Made by a program: the position numbers and the translations under genes. From Kuschelorhynchus macadamiae (taxonomy: Eukaryota > Arthropoda > Insecta > Coleoptera > Curculionidae), in the NCBI GenBank assembly GCA_030620095.1, contig JAUTXW010001345.1, forward strand, positions 881,001-945,000: a DNA stretch of 64,000 bases, read 5' to 3'. The notes below the pieces were generated by a model, which did no database searches, was not told the DNA's origin, and worked only from the letters and a program-made list of their open reading frames with translations. Of the stretch, positions 21,860 to 36,101 are shown in pieces. How positions within the stretch are numbered: position 1 is the first letter of the stretch; each line of letters begins with the position of its first letter.

Positions 21860-24800
21860 GTAAAAGAAAATTAATAGTAACGGCAGATAAAATAGGTACT
21901 AAGTAATAAATAATTCCTCATTTTGTCACATTTAATATTTTAATAGGATTTTCTGCAAATTTTCTGTCCTGATCATTTTATTTTATGTGAATATATCAAA
22001 ATTGGTTAATATTATACATGTTAAAATGAGTACCTAATAAGTAAAAAATACATATTAAAGTGAGGGGCAATTGCTAGGCTGAAGAGTAAATTTCAAAAAC
22101 TCTACAAAAACTCCCAGAAATAAATATTACTTTTATTAACCCTTTGGAAAGCTGAGTTAATTATCTATCTTATTGTCATATCACCCTTAATAAGGTTTTT
22201 TAATTTATTGAAAGACTTTAAGACTAGAATTCTTTTCTTCGTCGAGAAATAAGAACTTGAAATTTCGATACATTTTTAAGGTGACAACGACCTGTCACAC
22301 TGCAGATATCATGTCATATATGTGCACCAGCAGAATCTAGATTTAAATTCACTTCGACATCATCGTTATTTCGTTCTGAGAATACATATTAATTCACTTA
22401 TTTGGCAATAGCCTAAAAACTAATAAAGATATCGATGTGCGGTTTGCGCGAGAGCTTCGGACTTCTATTTATTTTTACAACTAACATAAGGAAAATATAA
22501 CCTTCCATTTAAAAATTTTAAGATTGAGAAAAAACTGTAATCGTTACAAGCAACCTAACCTAACCTAACCTAACCAATGTGTGAAAAACTAACTTGAAAT
22601 TCTGTTTTAAATAAACTTAAGCTCATTCAGTTCGGACAAGGGTTTTAGAAAATACAGCCATTTTAATCTTTCGTAAGTGAACTGCTCCCCCCACCCTTAG
22701 TAAAGCCGATATAATAACAAGTTTAGAACCAGAGTGAGGCAATAAAAGTTATATCGAGTTTAGAATTTTAAAAATATTTTCAGTTAATTGCTCTTGACCG
22801 TTTTTTTGTAACATTTTCTTTTTCAAGACGCTAACATGATAGACTTTCGAGATATGGATAGTGAACGTCCTTTTATAAATTATTTTATTAAAAACTATAA
22901 AACATGAAAAATTATTTATTTTAAATATTAATAGTGCAATCTTTCAAATACATTCCTGACGAAGCAGCCACGTTTGCTAAATGTGTAGTCAATACATTGT
23001 TTTCACTATTTAAACTGGTGGTCTGATGGCTTTGTTTCATTTTTTTCGGGTCTCGTCCAAACTTTCTCGCGTTTCACCTAGAATTTTTGATGCTATTTTT
23101 CTTTCATTTTCTGCTGAATTTTCAATTTACTGTTAGAATGTCAGCTTCTGAATCTGTATATATTCTTCTGGATGTTCAAGTTTGAGATACAAAGCAATTT
23201 GTTTTGGCAAGGATCCAAACGAGTTAATGCCAAGCGGTTGCTTTATACACACACCATTTCGAAATTGGATGAGAAACCTACCATGCTTGATGTTACATGG
23301 GCGAAGTTTAATGTATGTAATAATCCTAGCAACTGCGAAGAAGGAATGTTGTGATATTGGTTTTAGTTAATCCCCTTGACTTTTTTGATTGGTATCCCTC
23401 AGATTTTCTTTTGAGGAGGGCGACTAAATTTTTAATTTGCTAATATCAATATTGAGCTTAATAGCTATCATTGTACTATTATAGAATAAAACGCCCAGGC
23501 CTATAGTTAGTAAATAACTCCCCGAAATATACAATAATTACCTTTTCATTCTCATAGTTCTGCGCATTCTTCTCTCTACACCATTTTTGGTACCTATTGA
23601 AAATATACTCATATTTTTCGGGAAACAACCCGTCAATTGTTTCTTTCTGAATAACTCATTTTGACTAAAGAAATAAATTAACTGTCAATAAGATGTTAGT
23701 TAAATTGACATTGCCCTGGGTAACGCAGAATGGCAAGATTAAATTACAAACATGTAACAGCTAATAGAAAGGTATCTTATGCTTGCTTTAAACTTTTTGG
23801 AAAATTTATTTAATAAAAATATTGTGTGTATTTTAACAGTCGTGCGTCAGACGTAGTATCAGCTATTCATATATCGGGACAAATCTAATGTCCTGTTTTT
23901 TTGTTCTTATGCGTTTTACTTCTGTTGGGTATTTGAAGATATGTTTTAATTGACAAAAGATGCACCGTTATCTAGAATGTTGGCGTTAAAACTTTTTCAT
24001 CGATTTAATGGTTCACAAATAGCACAAAAGGGTTACCAAACTCTAACGTAATTATTAATGAAAACTATCAATACCTTTTTACGTGCTACTAAACCCGTAT
24101 TATCAGTACAACAGTAAATATGGAATTGTGTCTTATAGCCATGGCCTCATCTTGCAATTGCAAATCAAAAAAAAATACAGAGCTGGCATAATATATCATA
24201 TCAACCACCCTTATTTCCTAAAGTTTTTCAGGTAGACACTATTCACAATATCACAGAAACGAAAGGGTCGGTAAAAACTAGAGCAACACGACTAGCAATC
24301 GAAATGAGGTCCAGAGGAGTAGGAAAGAATGATATCATTCTCATATCCAGCAAAACCCATTCGCATCAAACGATCGTATTGGTTGCCACATTATTTTTAG
24401 GCGCCATTGTAAGCCCCGTAAGTCCTGAAGCTCCGTTTAAAGTAAGAAACATTTGATTTTGATATACTTATTTTTAGCAAAAATATTCAAATTACTTTTA
24501 ATATATTTTTGTTTCACGTTTCACCAACCTCAGAACAAGGATACCATGATCCCTATCTGGAACATGTCCTGCAATACCGCAGGCGCACTGATCAATTAAG
24601 TCAAGCGACGATCGCGATTTTGCTCTTTTTAGAGGTCATATGCCATAGTCTAGTGAGCCCGTGTAGGGTAAAGGCTAATACCACGACCGGTATTAAATTA
24701 CACTGTTCTATTTCACTGGGAGAACTAATGCTATTATATTTTTTTTGTTTCAAGTTACTCCAACGTCAGAACATGGATAACATGATCTCTGTCTGGAACA

Positions 24801-27800
24801 TTTCCTACAATTCCGCAGACACAATGATCAATTGCAGTCAAACGACAAATGCCAAGGAAAGTCAGCATTCAACAATGGAATTTAATACTGCTCGTGGTTT
24901 TAACCAGTGGTGTAGTTGTTTCTGTGATTCCATTTCCATAACAGAATGAAGTAAAGCAACGGTAAAATAATATATTTTTGCGAACACCAAAGATACAAAA
25001 TAACGACCAAGAAAAATGTGATCATGCCGTATTTATTGAAAACAAAGCATTGTTTACCGAAATGGGATGTCACCTAAAAAGGTCGGGAAAAAAGTCCCCG
25101 GTATCTACGCCACTGCATGCAGGGTTTTGGCGAAGCTATGAGCTATAGAAAAAAATTGGCTACGTATACTTGAACTCGATTTTTAATACAAATTAATTCC
25201 AACATATCAGAAATTACTACAAAGAAAAGAGTTAGACTAATATAAAAGTCTGTGATTTGTTTTTGCATATTTATGTTTTCGCAGCCAGCTGTACAGGATT
25301 ATAAAAATTTACACACGGTTACACAAAAGAATCTGCTATAATTGTAAAAAAATTGCAACCAATTTTCGAAATTTTGATTTTTTATATCGAAATATCAAAG
25401 AACAGAAAAATTATATGATCTGATAAATCTTATATATTAGACAATTCGGTTTTAGAAATAATAAATCAACGGAAGATGCAGTTTTTGAGTTAATTAGCGG
25501 AATATTTGATCACAATAAAAATAGACAAAAGGCTCTAGCACTGTTTCTAGATCTCACTAAAGCCTTTGATATAGTAGCACACAATATACTTTTTGAAAGA
25601 TTAGAAGAAATAGGTATACGTGGTGGTCCTCTGCTTCTTATAAAGAATTATTTAACAGGTAGGAAACAGAAACTAAAAATAAACGATACTTTTAGTGAAA
25701 GTGCTATAATATCTACCGGGGTACCACAGGGAACAGTGTTAGGGCCAATACTCTTTCTCATATATATTAATAAAATTGGAAATCTAATACAAGACTGCAA
25801 GGTTGTATCATATGCAGACGATACAGCACTACTATTTGCAGCCGAAACTTGGGAGGAGACATACCGACATGCAGAGACGGGTCTTGGTACTGTTCACGAG
25901 TGGCTTAATGCCAGTAAATTAAGTCTCAATATTAAAAAAACCTACTTTATGACCTTTTCCCCAACAAATGTCGATCAACCACTAACAGAATGTTTAAAAG
26001 TCCATTCATTGCAATGTGATAAAAAAAATGTAAACTGTAACTGTCTCAAAATAAACAAAGTATCCAAAATTAAATATCTAGGTGTTATTGTTGATAAACA
26101 TTTAAAATGGAATGAACACACAAATTATTTAACTATAAAAATTAGAAAAATATTTTATAATTTCTTTCAGCTTAGGGATATTTTAAGTAAAAATCTTATT
26201 TTGATACTGTATAACTCGTTGCTTGAATCAATTCTAAGATACTGCATTATTGTTTGGGGAGGCTTATATGACTCACACCTAAAAAATTTAGCAACTTCTC
26301 AAAATAGTGTTTTAAAAATAATTTTACATAAACGTAGAAGGTATCCGACTTCTCTTTTATATAACTTAAATAATATTCTCAATATCCGTAATCTTTACAC
26401 CTTATCATGTCTTACATACATTAATAAAATAAAAACTGCATATTCAATGCAATCTCATATCTATCTAACACGAACCAATGTTAATGATGAAAATTTTATT
26501 ACGCCTATCTCTCATAATTCTTTTTGCTCTAGGTTTATTACGTATCTTGCTCCCAGAATGTTTAATATGTTGCCCAATCACTTAAAAAAAATAATTTTAG
26601 AAAATAATAAAAATTTGAAAAAACACCTTAAGAGTTTTATCCAGCAAAATAAAGACTATTTCACTCCATTATTTTTAAATTAACTATAAGCTTTCTTATA
26701 TTATCCTCTATCTGCTCTGGTTTATATGGTCACTCTGCCTACTGCGTCTGCCCTTCATATACCATGTAAGTAATTTTTTTCGGGAGCTATCAAGGCACGC
26801 AAATTATTTTATAATTTAGGCCTGATTACTCCCCTCAAGTTAGGTATTCATTAATTATTTAGTTTATTTATAGTACAATATCAGCATGTATTCTTGAGTA
26901 AGATGAACTAAGAATTTAATGTAAAAGATATTAAATAAATTATATTTATGTTTATGTTATGTTATGTTAAATCTTACATTAGTAGTACCGGAATTTTAGG
27001 AATGGTATAGGCATGATAATGGGTATTGGTCTCAGGAAAACGGACATATCATATTTCTAGAGAGCGACAGGGTAGGTTTTGATTTTAGTTTAGCTCTGGG
27101 GAGATAGTTAGCTGATTTAAACAGTATATTTTTTAAAGATACAAGGGGCACCTGAAAACTAAACATTTTCAAAATCTCTCTGTAGGTATCGCAAAAACGT
27201 AGCGGACTATGAAAATTTCGTTGACGGCATCTTTCGTTTCGTCAAGAAGTAGTACCTCTTCGCAAAGAAGTCTCTATTCTTACGAATAACCGAGATATCG
27301 TAATAATGACAACGAAATCCGGACACTCTGTACAGAAGTATTTTACTTAATATTTTTGATTAAAATAGTTTGTTCCCAAAGAGATTTGCATCAGATCAGC
27401 GAAAAGCACATCTTTAGATCTTCTTTTTTGAAAATATTTACTTGAAAAATCCACTAAAACTTTCAGTTATCCGTTTTACCTGTCTAATATTCACATGGAA
27501 ACTTTACCATCAGCGTTTAATGCATAGATCAGAGTTAAAACAAATTTGTATTTGGTTCATCTTTATAACGAATGCAATTTTAGCATGTTTTAGGAGTGCT
27601 TGGAACTTGTCAGAAAACTGAAACCAAAGATGTGTTTCTGCGACAGCAGAACGGTAAGTCAGATTGGAAGGATCCTAGCGAATCTAAATATGACATCAGA
27701 AATCGTCAGTTTTGGTACCGAGGTCGCTGGAACTACACAATTTTGTAAATTATTTCCTTTTAAAGAAGATGCAGACTTCACGCCTTATTACATCGAGAGT

Positions 27801-30800
27801 CCTCAAAAGGAAGTTGCATTTATTGTTCCAACACAAGGTAAGATTTTAATTATACTGATGGTGTCTGACATACATAGCAATAAATTGACTTGAAAAATTT
27901 GTAGCAGAAAAAATCACTGATAAATTCAATACCTAACCTAACCTAAAAAACAATCCATACATCCATTAGCGTTCTCTTATTTTCTTTCTTTAGTCAATAT
28001 AATAATATAATAGATATTCAGTGGCTTAGACAGTGTCTTCTGATTGAGGAAAGATCCCAAATAAAATTTTAACTTTGTCTTATAATCTGTGCGATATAGG
28101 AATACGTTAAAAATCGCCCTTCCCTTTAATTCCTCAACTGGAGTTGGGTTTCAAATACTGGAGTAAAATATTCCATGTCCCCAGATGCCGGAAAATATTT
28201 TTTTTTAATTCCGTCTGCCTGTCTGTCTATCTGTTGGTCTGTCGCTCAGTCGGTCGGTCGGTCTACCTTTTCGAGGCATAGGTAAAAACTACTTACCCTA
28301 TTGACTTCAAATTTTGCTCAAAAATTAAAAGTCATATATGGGGATATCCAGTTTATCTTAAATGTTGTACATAAGATCAAGTATTACATAGTAATCAACA
28401 GGTAAAAATGTGGTACGAATTCAAGATGGCGGAAGAAAATGGCGGCTAAATGAAAAATTTATAATCGTGAAAAAACTTCAGGTTTTGAATATATTTATTT
28501 TAGCCTCCCTAGATGTCAAAAAATATGATTTCTCAATTCCATTGGTCTGTTGTCGGTGTGTCTGTCAGTTCACGGCGTAGCTAAAACTACTTACCCGATT
28601 AACTTCAAATTTTGGCCAAAAATTGAGGGTTATGTTAGGAAAATCTGGTAATATTTTGGTGAAAAATATGGCGGAACAAAATGGCAGCCTAGTGAATTCA
28701 ATATGGTGGAACAAATGGCGCCCAATAAAAATGTTTGAAAAGGCATACTGCCTAAATGACTAATAAAAGGAACGATTCATAAAAAGGGAAGTTCATCCTT
28801 AAAAATATGTCGAAAGTATACAAATTAAATACCAATAAAAATTATTACAACTTGGAACTCCGAATAAATATATCAAAACTGTGTCCAGTCACTTAATTTT
28901 GGTTGGTGACAAAAAAACTAAATTTTATCGCAATCTCTCTATAAAAATCGAACCGAACCGAACCGTTTGTACTTTTGACAAAATCTATTGCATATTGCAA
29001 AAAGAATATCAGAGTGTAAAACGGGTTTAAAATTGCGACTTGTAGGTAATTTTGACTTGTACTTGACAAGTAGCAATTTAGTGAAAATATCGACTTATAA
29101 GCTGCAATTTTCGTCAATTTCAACTTAAAAGTTCGCTAGTTATTGTACGTATTTAAAAAATGTTCGAACTTATGACTTCCAAGTCCATATTTAATTAAGT
29201 TATGCCTTGCAAATCGAAATTTAACAAAATCTCGACTTTCCAGTCGTCACTTAACAAAACCACGTAATTAAACAAAATATACAATTTCAGGTATCAATTT
29301 AACAAAATTACGACTTCCAAATCGAAATTTGGTTATATTATAGCATACAAGTCGAAGTTGTTGATGTAATACTTATCAGGAAATTAAGATCATTTTCCAC
29401 TTTTTAATGCATTTTTTGTCGGATCTAATTTTGTTCATAAAATTTTTTATTTCATCCTTTTTAGTTTTATTTATATGATTTTTTTTGTAAAAGTCAGGTT
29501 TAATAAATAGCCACTAAGTGCACTATATATGTAACATCATTGTATAAAAAGATCTTATTATGCAATGGTAATATACATACTTTTGTTCTAATAGAATGAT
29601 GAACGCATCTATTTTTCAATATACCATCACGTAAACAATTCAAAGTGGCGCCATTTTGCCATTTTTCAGTATTCACTCCAGCAATAACCTGAGTATTCTC
29701 TGATAATTTCATTCAAATTGGTCAAACCATCGCGCAGTAATCGATTTACATAGATAAAAAAATACATAGGGATCAGATCAGCTCGATGGTATCAAATTAT
29801 TGTCATCCTAATGACGTACGCTTGTAGTTTCAAATCGATACGACAAAATTAACTTTTCTCCATATACACTTTGCCCCCGTTAACTCCTAGAAGATGAATG
29901 TTCAAAGATAATGAAACAAATTTTATTTATTTTGAAGACTATTATTAAAAAAAAATTGTATTCATACAAACTTTACCTAGTCCCTTCACCCCTTTATAGA
30001 TGGAATTTTATAAAATCCCTTCTTAGTGCACACCTAGGGTATTCGGGAAATATTTACTCCAAATTTTAAATCTCTGTCAATTCAAAATTAATGTTTATCC
30101 ATACAAACTTTGTCACCCCCTTCACTCCCTTAGAAGATGAATTTTCAAAAATAATGAAACCTTTCTTTTGAAGACTATATTTACTAAGTGTCATCATCGC
30201 CCCTAGGGTACCCAAAGAATATTATCTCCAAGTTTCTAACCTCTAGGTCCACCCGTTTAGGCTGTGCGTTGTCACGGTAGTGTTTTTAACAGACTTCAAA
30301 AAAGGAGAAAGTTATCAATTCGATCCCATGTTTTTTTTTATGTATTTACATGGTTTGACCAACTGGATGAAATTTTCGAGGAATATTCAGGATGTTACCG
30401 GAATGGACCCATAGCAAGCGTAATGAAAAAAATGTTTAAAATGGCGGAAAAGCGCTATTTTGATCGGTTGACACGATGTTACATTAAACGATTTATGCGT
30501 TCGCCATTCTGTTGGGAAGAAAAAGTATGTACGTTATCATTTTATATTGAATAATTAGACATACTATTATAAAATGATGTTACATGATATGCAGTTGACC
30601 CAGTGGCTATTTGTTACTTGTACTTGACTTTTACAATGAAACTCGTATAAATACAACTAAAAACGATAAAATAAAAAAAATAAAAGCGACTTGTGAAAAA
30701 TAATGTTGTTTCCTCTTGAAAATTTTGATGTGCAAAGTCGGCGCTAAACTAATAAAGACAGCAAGATCAGTACATAGATATATTATTGTTGTAAGGAAAT

Positions 30801-33800
30801 TAAGAATAAGTTTAGCGCTGACTTCACAAAGTAAAATTTTCCAGATGAAACCAAATATTATATAGGTATAGATTGCGTCAACTTGTTATATTGGGTTGGT
30901 TTGAAACGTCGGAAGCAGTGATCCAACTTTAGGTCAACCAAAAATGCCTTCTTTAATAGCACTTTTATTAACCCTATTTGACGTCTATAATAACATTATT
31001 TTTTAATGGTTTATAAATAAAATATATTTGATATGTTGTTTTTTTTTTTAGGTACTAGCGGTGATCCGAAACTCGTTTGCCTCTCACATCACAATATATA
31101 CCTGCAGTGCCTGAATTTTATGGAAATATTCGAAAGTCCATCGAAAGTGATATCGTTCTATCCTCTGTCTTGGATAACTCAAACGATCCTGGCTTGTACA
31201 TCGCTCGAGTACGGAGTAACTAGAATAATGGCTCCCAGTTTCAGCGAAAGAACGGCTTGCAAGATGATCCACGACTTTGTCATAGATATGGCCGTGCTGG
31301 GCACCGAGTTGGCCGTTAGACTTACTAGTAATGTAGCTGTTAAGGTGAGAGTATACCGGTTAGTTACCAAGTTTCTTGCGACATTAGAAAAACATTAAAA
31401 AGTGTCAATTGCCAAACATGTAATAAACTGCATTTTTACTTCCCTCATAAAAGGGAATCATCCTCCGATACCTATCGACATTATTGTTCCCCTATCGGCA
31501 GTTATCGATAACCATAGTTATTGTTTTATTTATATTTTGTCGCTGACCTATTGATGACCATCCATTTATCGATACAACTAGTCCTAACCCGGTGTAGCCC
31601 ACACCGAACGAGCCTCATATGTTGGTAATATATCTTAAATTTTATTACTTCTGATTCCGATTTCTGAAAACCAATTTATTTGCTAACGTACCATGTTGTA
31701 CCTAAAGACAATGGTGCATTCGCTATGTTGTCTAAGTCAAAGTCAAAATAAGCTTTATTGTCTAAGATACAAGAATCTTGTTGACAAAGCACAGTACAAT
31801 AATTTATGTAGCACTGAATATACAATAAAATACACAAAAATTACGATTATGTATAAAAGAAAAACAATACAATTCAAAACATCTAAGTGCTAAGTTAAAA
31901 AAAAAATAATTTTCAGTACACTTTCCAAATAATGTTTAGTTTTACTGGTAAGTCAAGGATAAACTCTATATTTACTAAGACACACATATCTACAATTTGT
32001 CCATTGTTATAGTGTAAAAAAAATACAAAAATGCAAACACAAAATTTAAAAAATGTAGAAAAATTAGAAAATTGATGATTAGAATATTAATAAATGCTTT
32101 TAAAAGGTATCTAAAAAAAATTTATTCAAACTATAATAAGCTTTACCAAGTAATGCTCTTTTTACAGTTCTCCTAAGCAACTTTAAGCTTTTCAAACATT
32201 TCACTCCAAGAGGCAAATGGTTAAATATCTTTTTGCTTTCGTAAAATATTGATTTTTTGATCAGAGCAGAGGTGGGCAATGGCAGAATATTAAAATTAAC
32301 ATAACCTCTAGTTTCATATGTATTGGCGGGTTCAGCAAAATTTCCCCTGTTTTTGAAAACCAGGCTAACGGTTTCCAAAATTAGCAGTGATGGCAAAGTT
32401 AGGATCTTTTTGGGTATAAAAAGCGGTTTACAGCTGAGCAAAGTTAGGATCTTTTTGGATATGAAAAGCGGTTTACAGCTGACGCGAGAGTTAGCCCCAG
32501 ACAACAATCTCACCGCCCTCTTCTGCAGCACGAAGACAGAATTAAATAGCCCTAGTCCGCAGAAAGCCCGGAAGGCAATACCATATCTGAGGCGTGAGTC
32601 CACCAGTGCAAAATAAACATCCCTAGCCACAGAAGGTCCAAGCTCAGAAGAAACAGTACGCACTGCATAGCAACCAGCTGATATTTTTTTACAAAGTGCT
32701 GAAACATGGGGAATAAAGTTGAGGTGGGCGTCGATATTAATGCCAAGAAATTTTGTGTTAAAGACACTTAAAAGGTCAGTATCGCCGAGACTTAAATGGT
32801 CGATTTCACAATCAAAACCAACTATGCTGGTCTAACCGACATTCAGAGAAAGACACTTACTGTCACACATTTCCTTAACCTTGCAGAGATCCGCTGAAAT
32901 AGTGTCAAGCAGAGACTTTTTATCGCTTTTGTGCCATAGGATGGTGATGTCATCCGCATAAAGCGTGAATTCACCCTGGATATCCAGAAAGACCAGATCA
33001 TTGATGTACAGGAGAAAGAGAAGGGTTCCAAGTAGAGAACCCTGTGGTACACCAGATGCTATACTCCCCCCCCCCTCAGACCTAAGAGATCCAGATCCTG
33101 CTTCCTCGCTCCCAGGTATGACCAAAACCATTCCAGCGATGTGCCCCTAAAGCCATATTTTTCAAGCTTAAGCAGCAGTATTCTGTGGTTGACACAGTCA
33201 AAGGCTTTAGATAAGTCACAAAATTCCGCTACCGTGGCCTGACCGATGTTAAGGTACTGGTAGAGTTTTTCCAAAAATGTGAATATGGCATCACCCGTAT
33301 TCTTGTTGGCTTGAATCCCAAATTGTTCGTCAGTTAGAACTTTGTGGCGATTCTGGAAAATTCGACTGATCACTAATGTCGCCCCCTTTATGAATTGGAA
33401 TCACTCGTGCTAGCTTAAGACAGGGGGGAAACATCCCTGTTGCCCAAGACTCGTTAATTGCCTCCGCCAAGGATTCCAAAACATGGTCTGGTAAATTTTC
33501 AAAAATTTTTATGGTAAGGCAATCTTCCCCTGAACTATTTTTATTTTTAATGCCCACAATAACATTTCTAAGTTCGTTAGCATCAGTATTAAAAAAGGTG
33601 AAAAATTGGGTTATAGTAAGACCTGCAAAGTAACTAAGAGGCTCTGTATTACTGGTTATTCCATTGGTTAATTTATCTGCTATAATGCAATAATAAGTGT
33701 TCAGGGTGTTAACATCTAATTCAACAGGAGCTCCGCCCACTTTTTGTGTAAACTCATTGACCATAGACCAGCATTCTTTTTGTTTATTGGCAGCATTATG

Positions 33801-35374
33801 AATTCTTTCAGAATAATACTTATTTTTTACAGTGAATTTCCGAATATAATGCAAGCTTCGCAAATTGGTAGCTGAAACCTTGAGCCCGACGATCAGCCAT
33901 GGTCTTTTATTTATTTTTTTAATTTACCTTAAAGGAAAATGTTCTTTAAACATATCAATAATTAAATTATGAAAGGCTTCTAAAGGAAGTGAACTTTGAA
34001 TAATTACATTCCAGTTAATTTGATTGCATGCTTGGTAAAACCCATCATAATTAGTCCTACTATAAATTCTCCCTACTCTACTCTTTCTCTTAGGAATATC
34101 TGCAAGTACTGGAATATCATAGATAATAGCATCATGGTCTGACAGACCAGCATTGACCACAGAACAAGTTATATTTTTTTTACTAAAATTTGAGCAGATA
34201 TAATCTATAAGAGATGAGGAATGCTTAGTAAATCGAGTTGGAGAGTCAATGTGCATGGTCATACTGTAAGATTCAAGCAAATTATTAAGTTGCAAAGTAT
34301 ATAGAGAATATTCCAAAAAATTTACATTAAAGTCCCCTGCTAAAACAACCCGCTCGTCAAGGCGTGTTAAAAAGTTATTTACATTAGATGACGGGGCACG
34401 ATAAACACATATAATATATAAATTGTATTGTTTCGAGTAAATAATAGAAAATTCAAATTCTTTCTCGACACACAACTTATTGTATTTAATCACTGCCGTA
34501 AAGTTATGTTCTTCTAAAAAAGATTTTTTTACAAATATCATGCTGCCGCCGTGTGAATCATTTTTTAAGGAATATACTTAAAATTTGCCTAAGAGTTGAA
34601 AATTAGTGAATTTTAGATTTTGGCATTAAATATTAGTACCACAGCATAGATATTTACCGAATATCAAATTTATATCTCTTTTAGAAACCGGATTACTTTT
34701 TTAGGACTATAATCTGAGTTGCTTAAGATGTGTTTTAGTAGGGGTAGTAAATACCTCAAAAGAAGATATAATGCAATTGAGGAGTATTCTGCCCAATGTA
34801 AAATTTTTACAAATATATACCTTAACAGAAACCGGATTGATAGCTGGAGTGACTGCTTATAATTACAGGTTTGTATAAATTGAAAACAAATATATAATAA
34901 TTATATATAATATATTCTTTCTCTTTCTGAAAGTATTTTTATCAAGAAAAAAGTAACTCTCCAACAATATGTTAAAAATTGACATAGTTTATTGTCAGTA
35001 CATGACAGTTTCTATAGGAGTTCTAAAATAATCCACCAGGTTTCACTATGCATAGGGAAATGAGTTAATTTTGTTTAAAGCCAAATTTCCATTTTCTCAT
35101 TCTTTTATCTCAAAAACAGTTGACTTTAGGGATAGGGTATGCTTAATAAAATATGATCAGAATTTCATGTAGATTCTTAAAATGAAATAATATACAGAGT
35201 GTTCCATTAGAGATTCTGAAGTTTTGGCGTGTAACTTGATTTTAAAACACCTTGTATATTTCAAGACATTTTTGAATCATAAATCGTAAGGAACTATACA
35301 ATTTTTATATGAAACTTTTTTACCCAACTTGTATTGTTTTTGACATATCTCAAGGTTTCCAGACTTTATGCTCT

Positions 35375-35459
<85 letters not shown>

Positions 35460-35668
35460 GTGTTTTCATTCCGGGTGTACGTCCGTTCACTACTGTCGTA
35501 CTGAAAAGAACAGTTTTGCTGACGTTTCGCCAAAATCACATTTGGCATTTTCGAAGCTTTCTTTCTCGCGTCCGAATAGAGACTATCGAACAAGACTCGA
35601 GAAAGAAAGGATGTACACCCGGAATGAAAACACATTGTATTTTTCCATCCGTGAAGTACTAAAAATCA

Positions 35669-35738
<70 letters not shown>

Positions 35739-36046
35739 TGTATTTTCTTGGACCTTCTACTTTATATATTTAGTTTTTATTTTCTTAGATTAGGGTCCTT
35801 ATGAAACGAAAAACACATTTCTTGCTAAGTCATGTTACCAATTGACGTTTTTATCATCTCGTGATCTTTATCAGAATAAATAAATTCTATAAAGGAAATT
35901 TTCAGACAATAAGTCTAATAGTCTAAGTTATTGTCTGAAAATTTTCTTTATAGAGTTTATGTATTCTGATGAAGATCACGAGATGATAGAAACGTCAATT
36001 GGCAACATGACTTAGAAATGTGTTTGTTTTATAAGGACCCTAACCC

Positions 36047-36101
<55 letters not shown>

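Larger units (their letters stand above)
31735..34560 (-). mobile_element. Non-LTR retrotransposon (endonuclease plus RT), minus strand
   Basis: Runs from the endonuclease at 34541 down to a 3' end near 31735, where an AATAAA-like signal (CAATAAAGCTTATTTTGAC) closes the 3' region. It lies in intron 4, antisense to the host gene. The 55.15-55.93 kb fragment is a relative. Confidence 0.85.

Noticed and set aside
22552..22576. Chromosome end
   Set aside because: Only about five telomere units with ordinary sequence on both sides.
23172..23370. Two overlapping 60-codon frames
   Set aside because: No similarity recognised, no splice signals, and inside intron 1.
24509..24949. 146-codon plus-strand frame
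   Set aside because: Covers a direct duplication whose two halves do not preserve amino acids, so it is not under coding constraint.
30264..30554. 96-codon plus-strand frame
   Set aside because: Lies in a dispersed non-coding insect repeat (ACTTCAAAAAAGGAG-type); no domain recognised.
32323..32616. Plus-strand 97-codon frame
   Set aside because: Antisense shadow of the minus-strand LINE.
34740..34868. Alternative exon 5 start at the acceptor GTTTTAG (34738)
   Set aside because: It would break the phase with exon 4; the acceptor at 34704 keeps phase and restores the DYNLSCLR block.
35309..35793. Open frames rich in YIYIYI
   Set aside because: Translations of (TA)n microsatellites with fold-back flanks; the same happens at 52557-53132.
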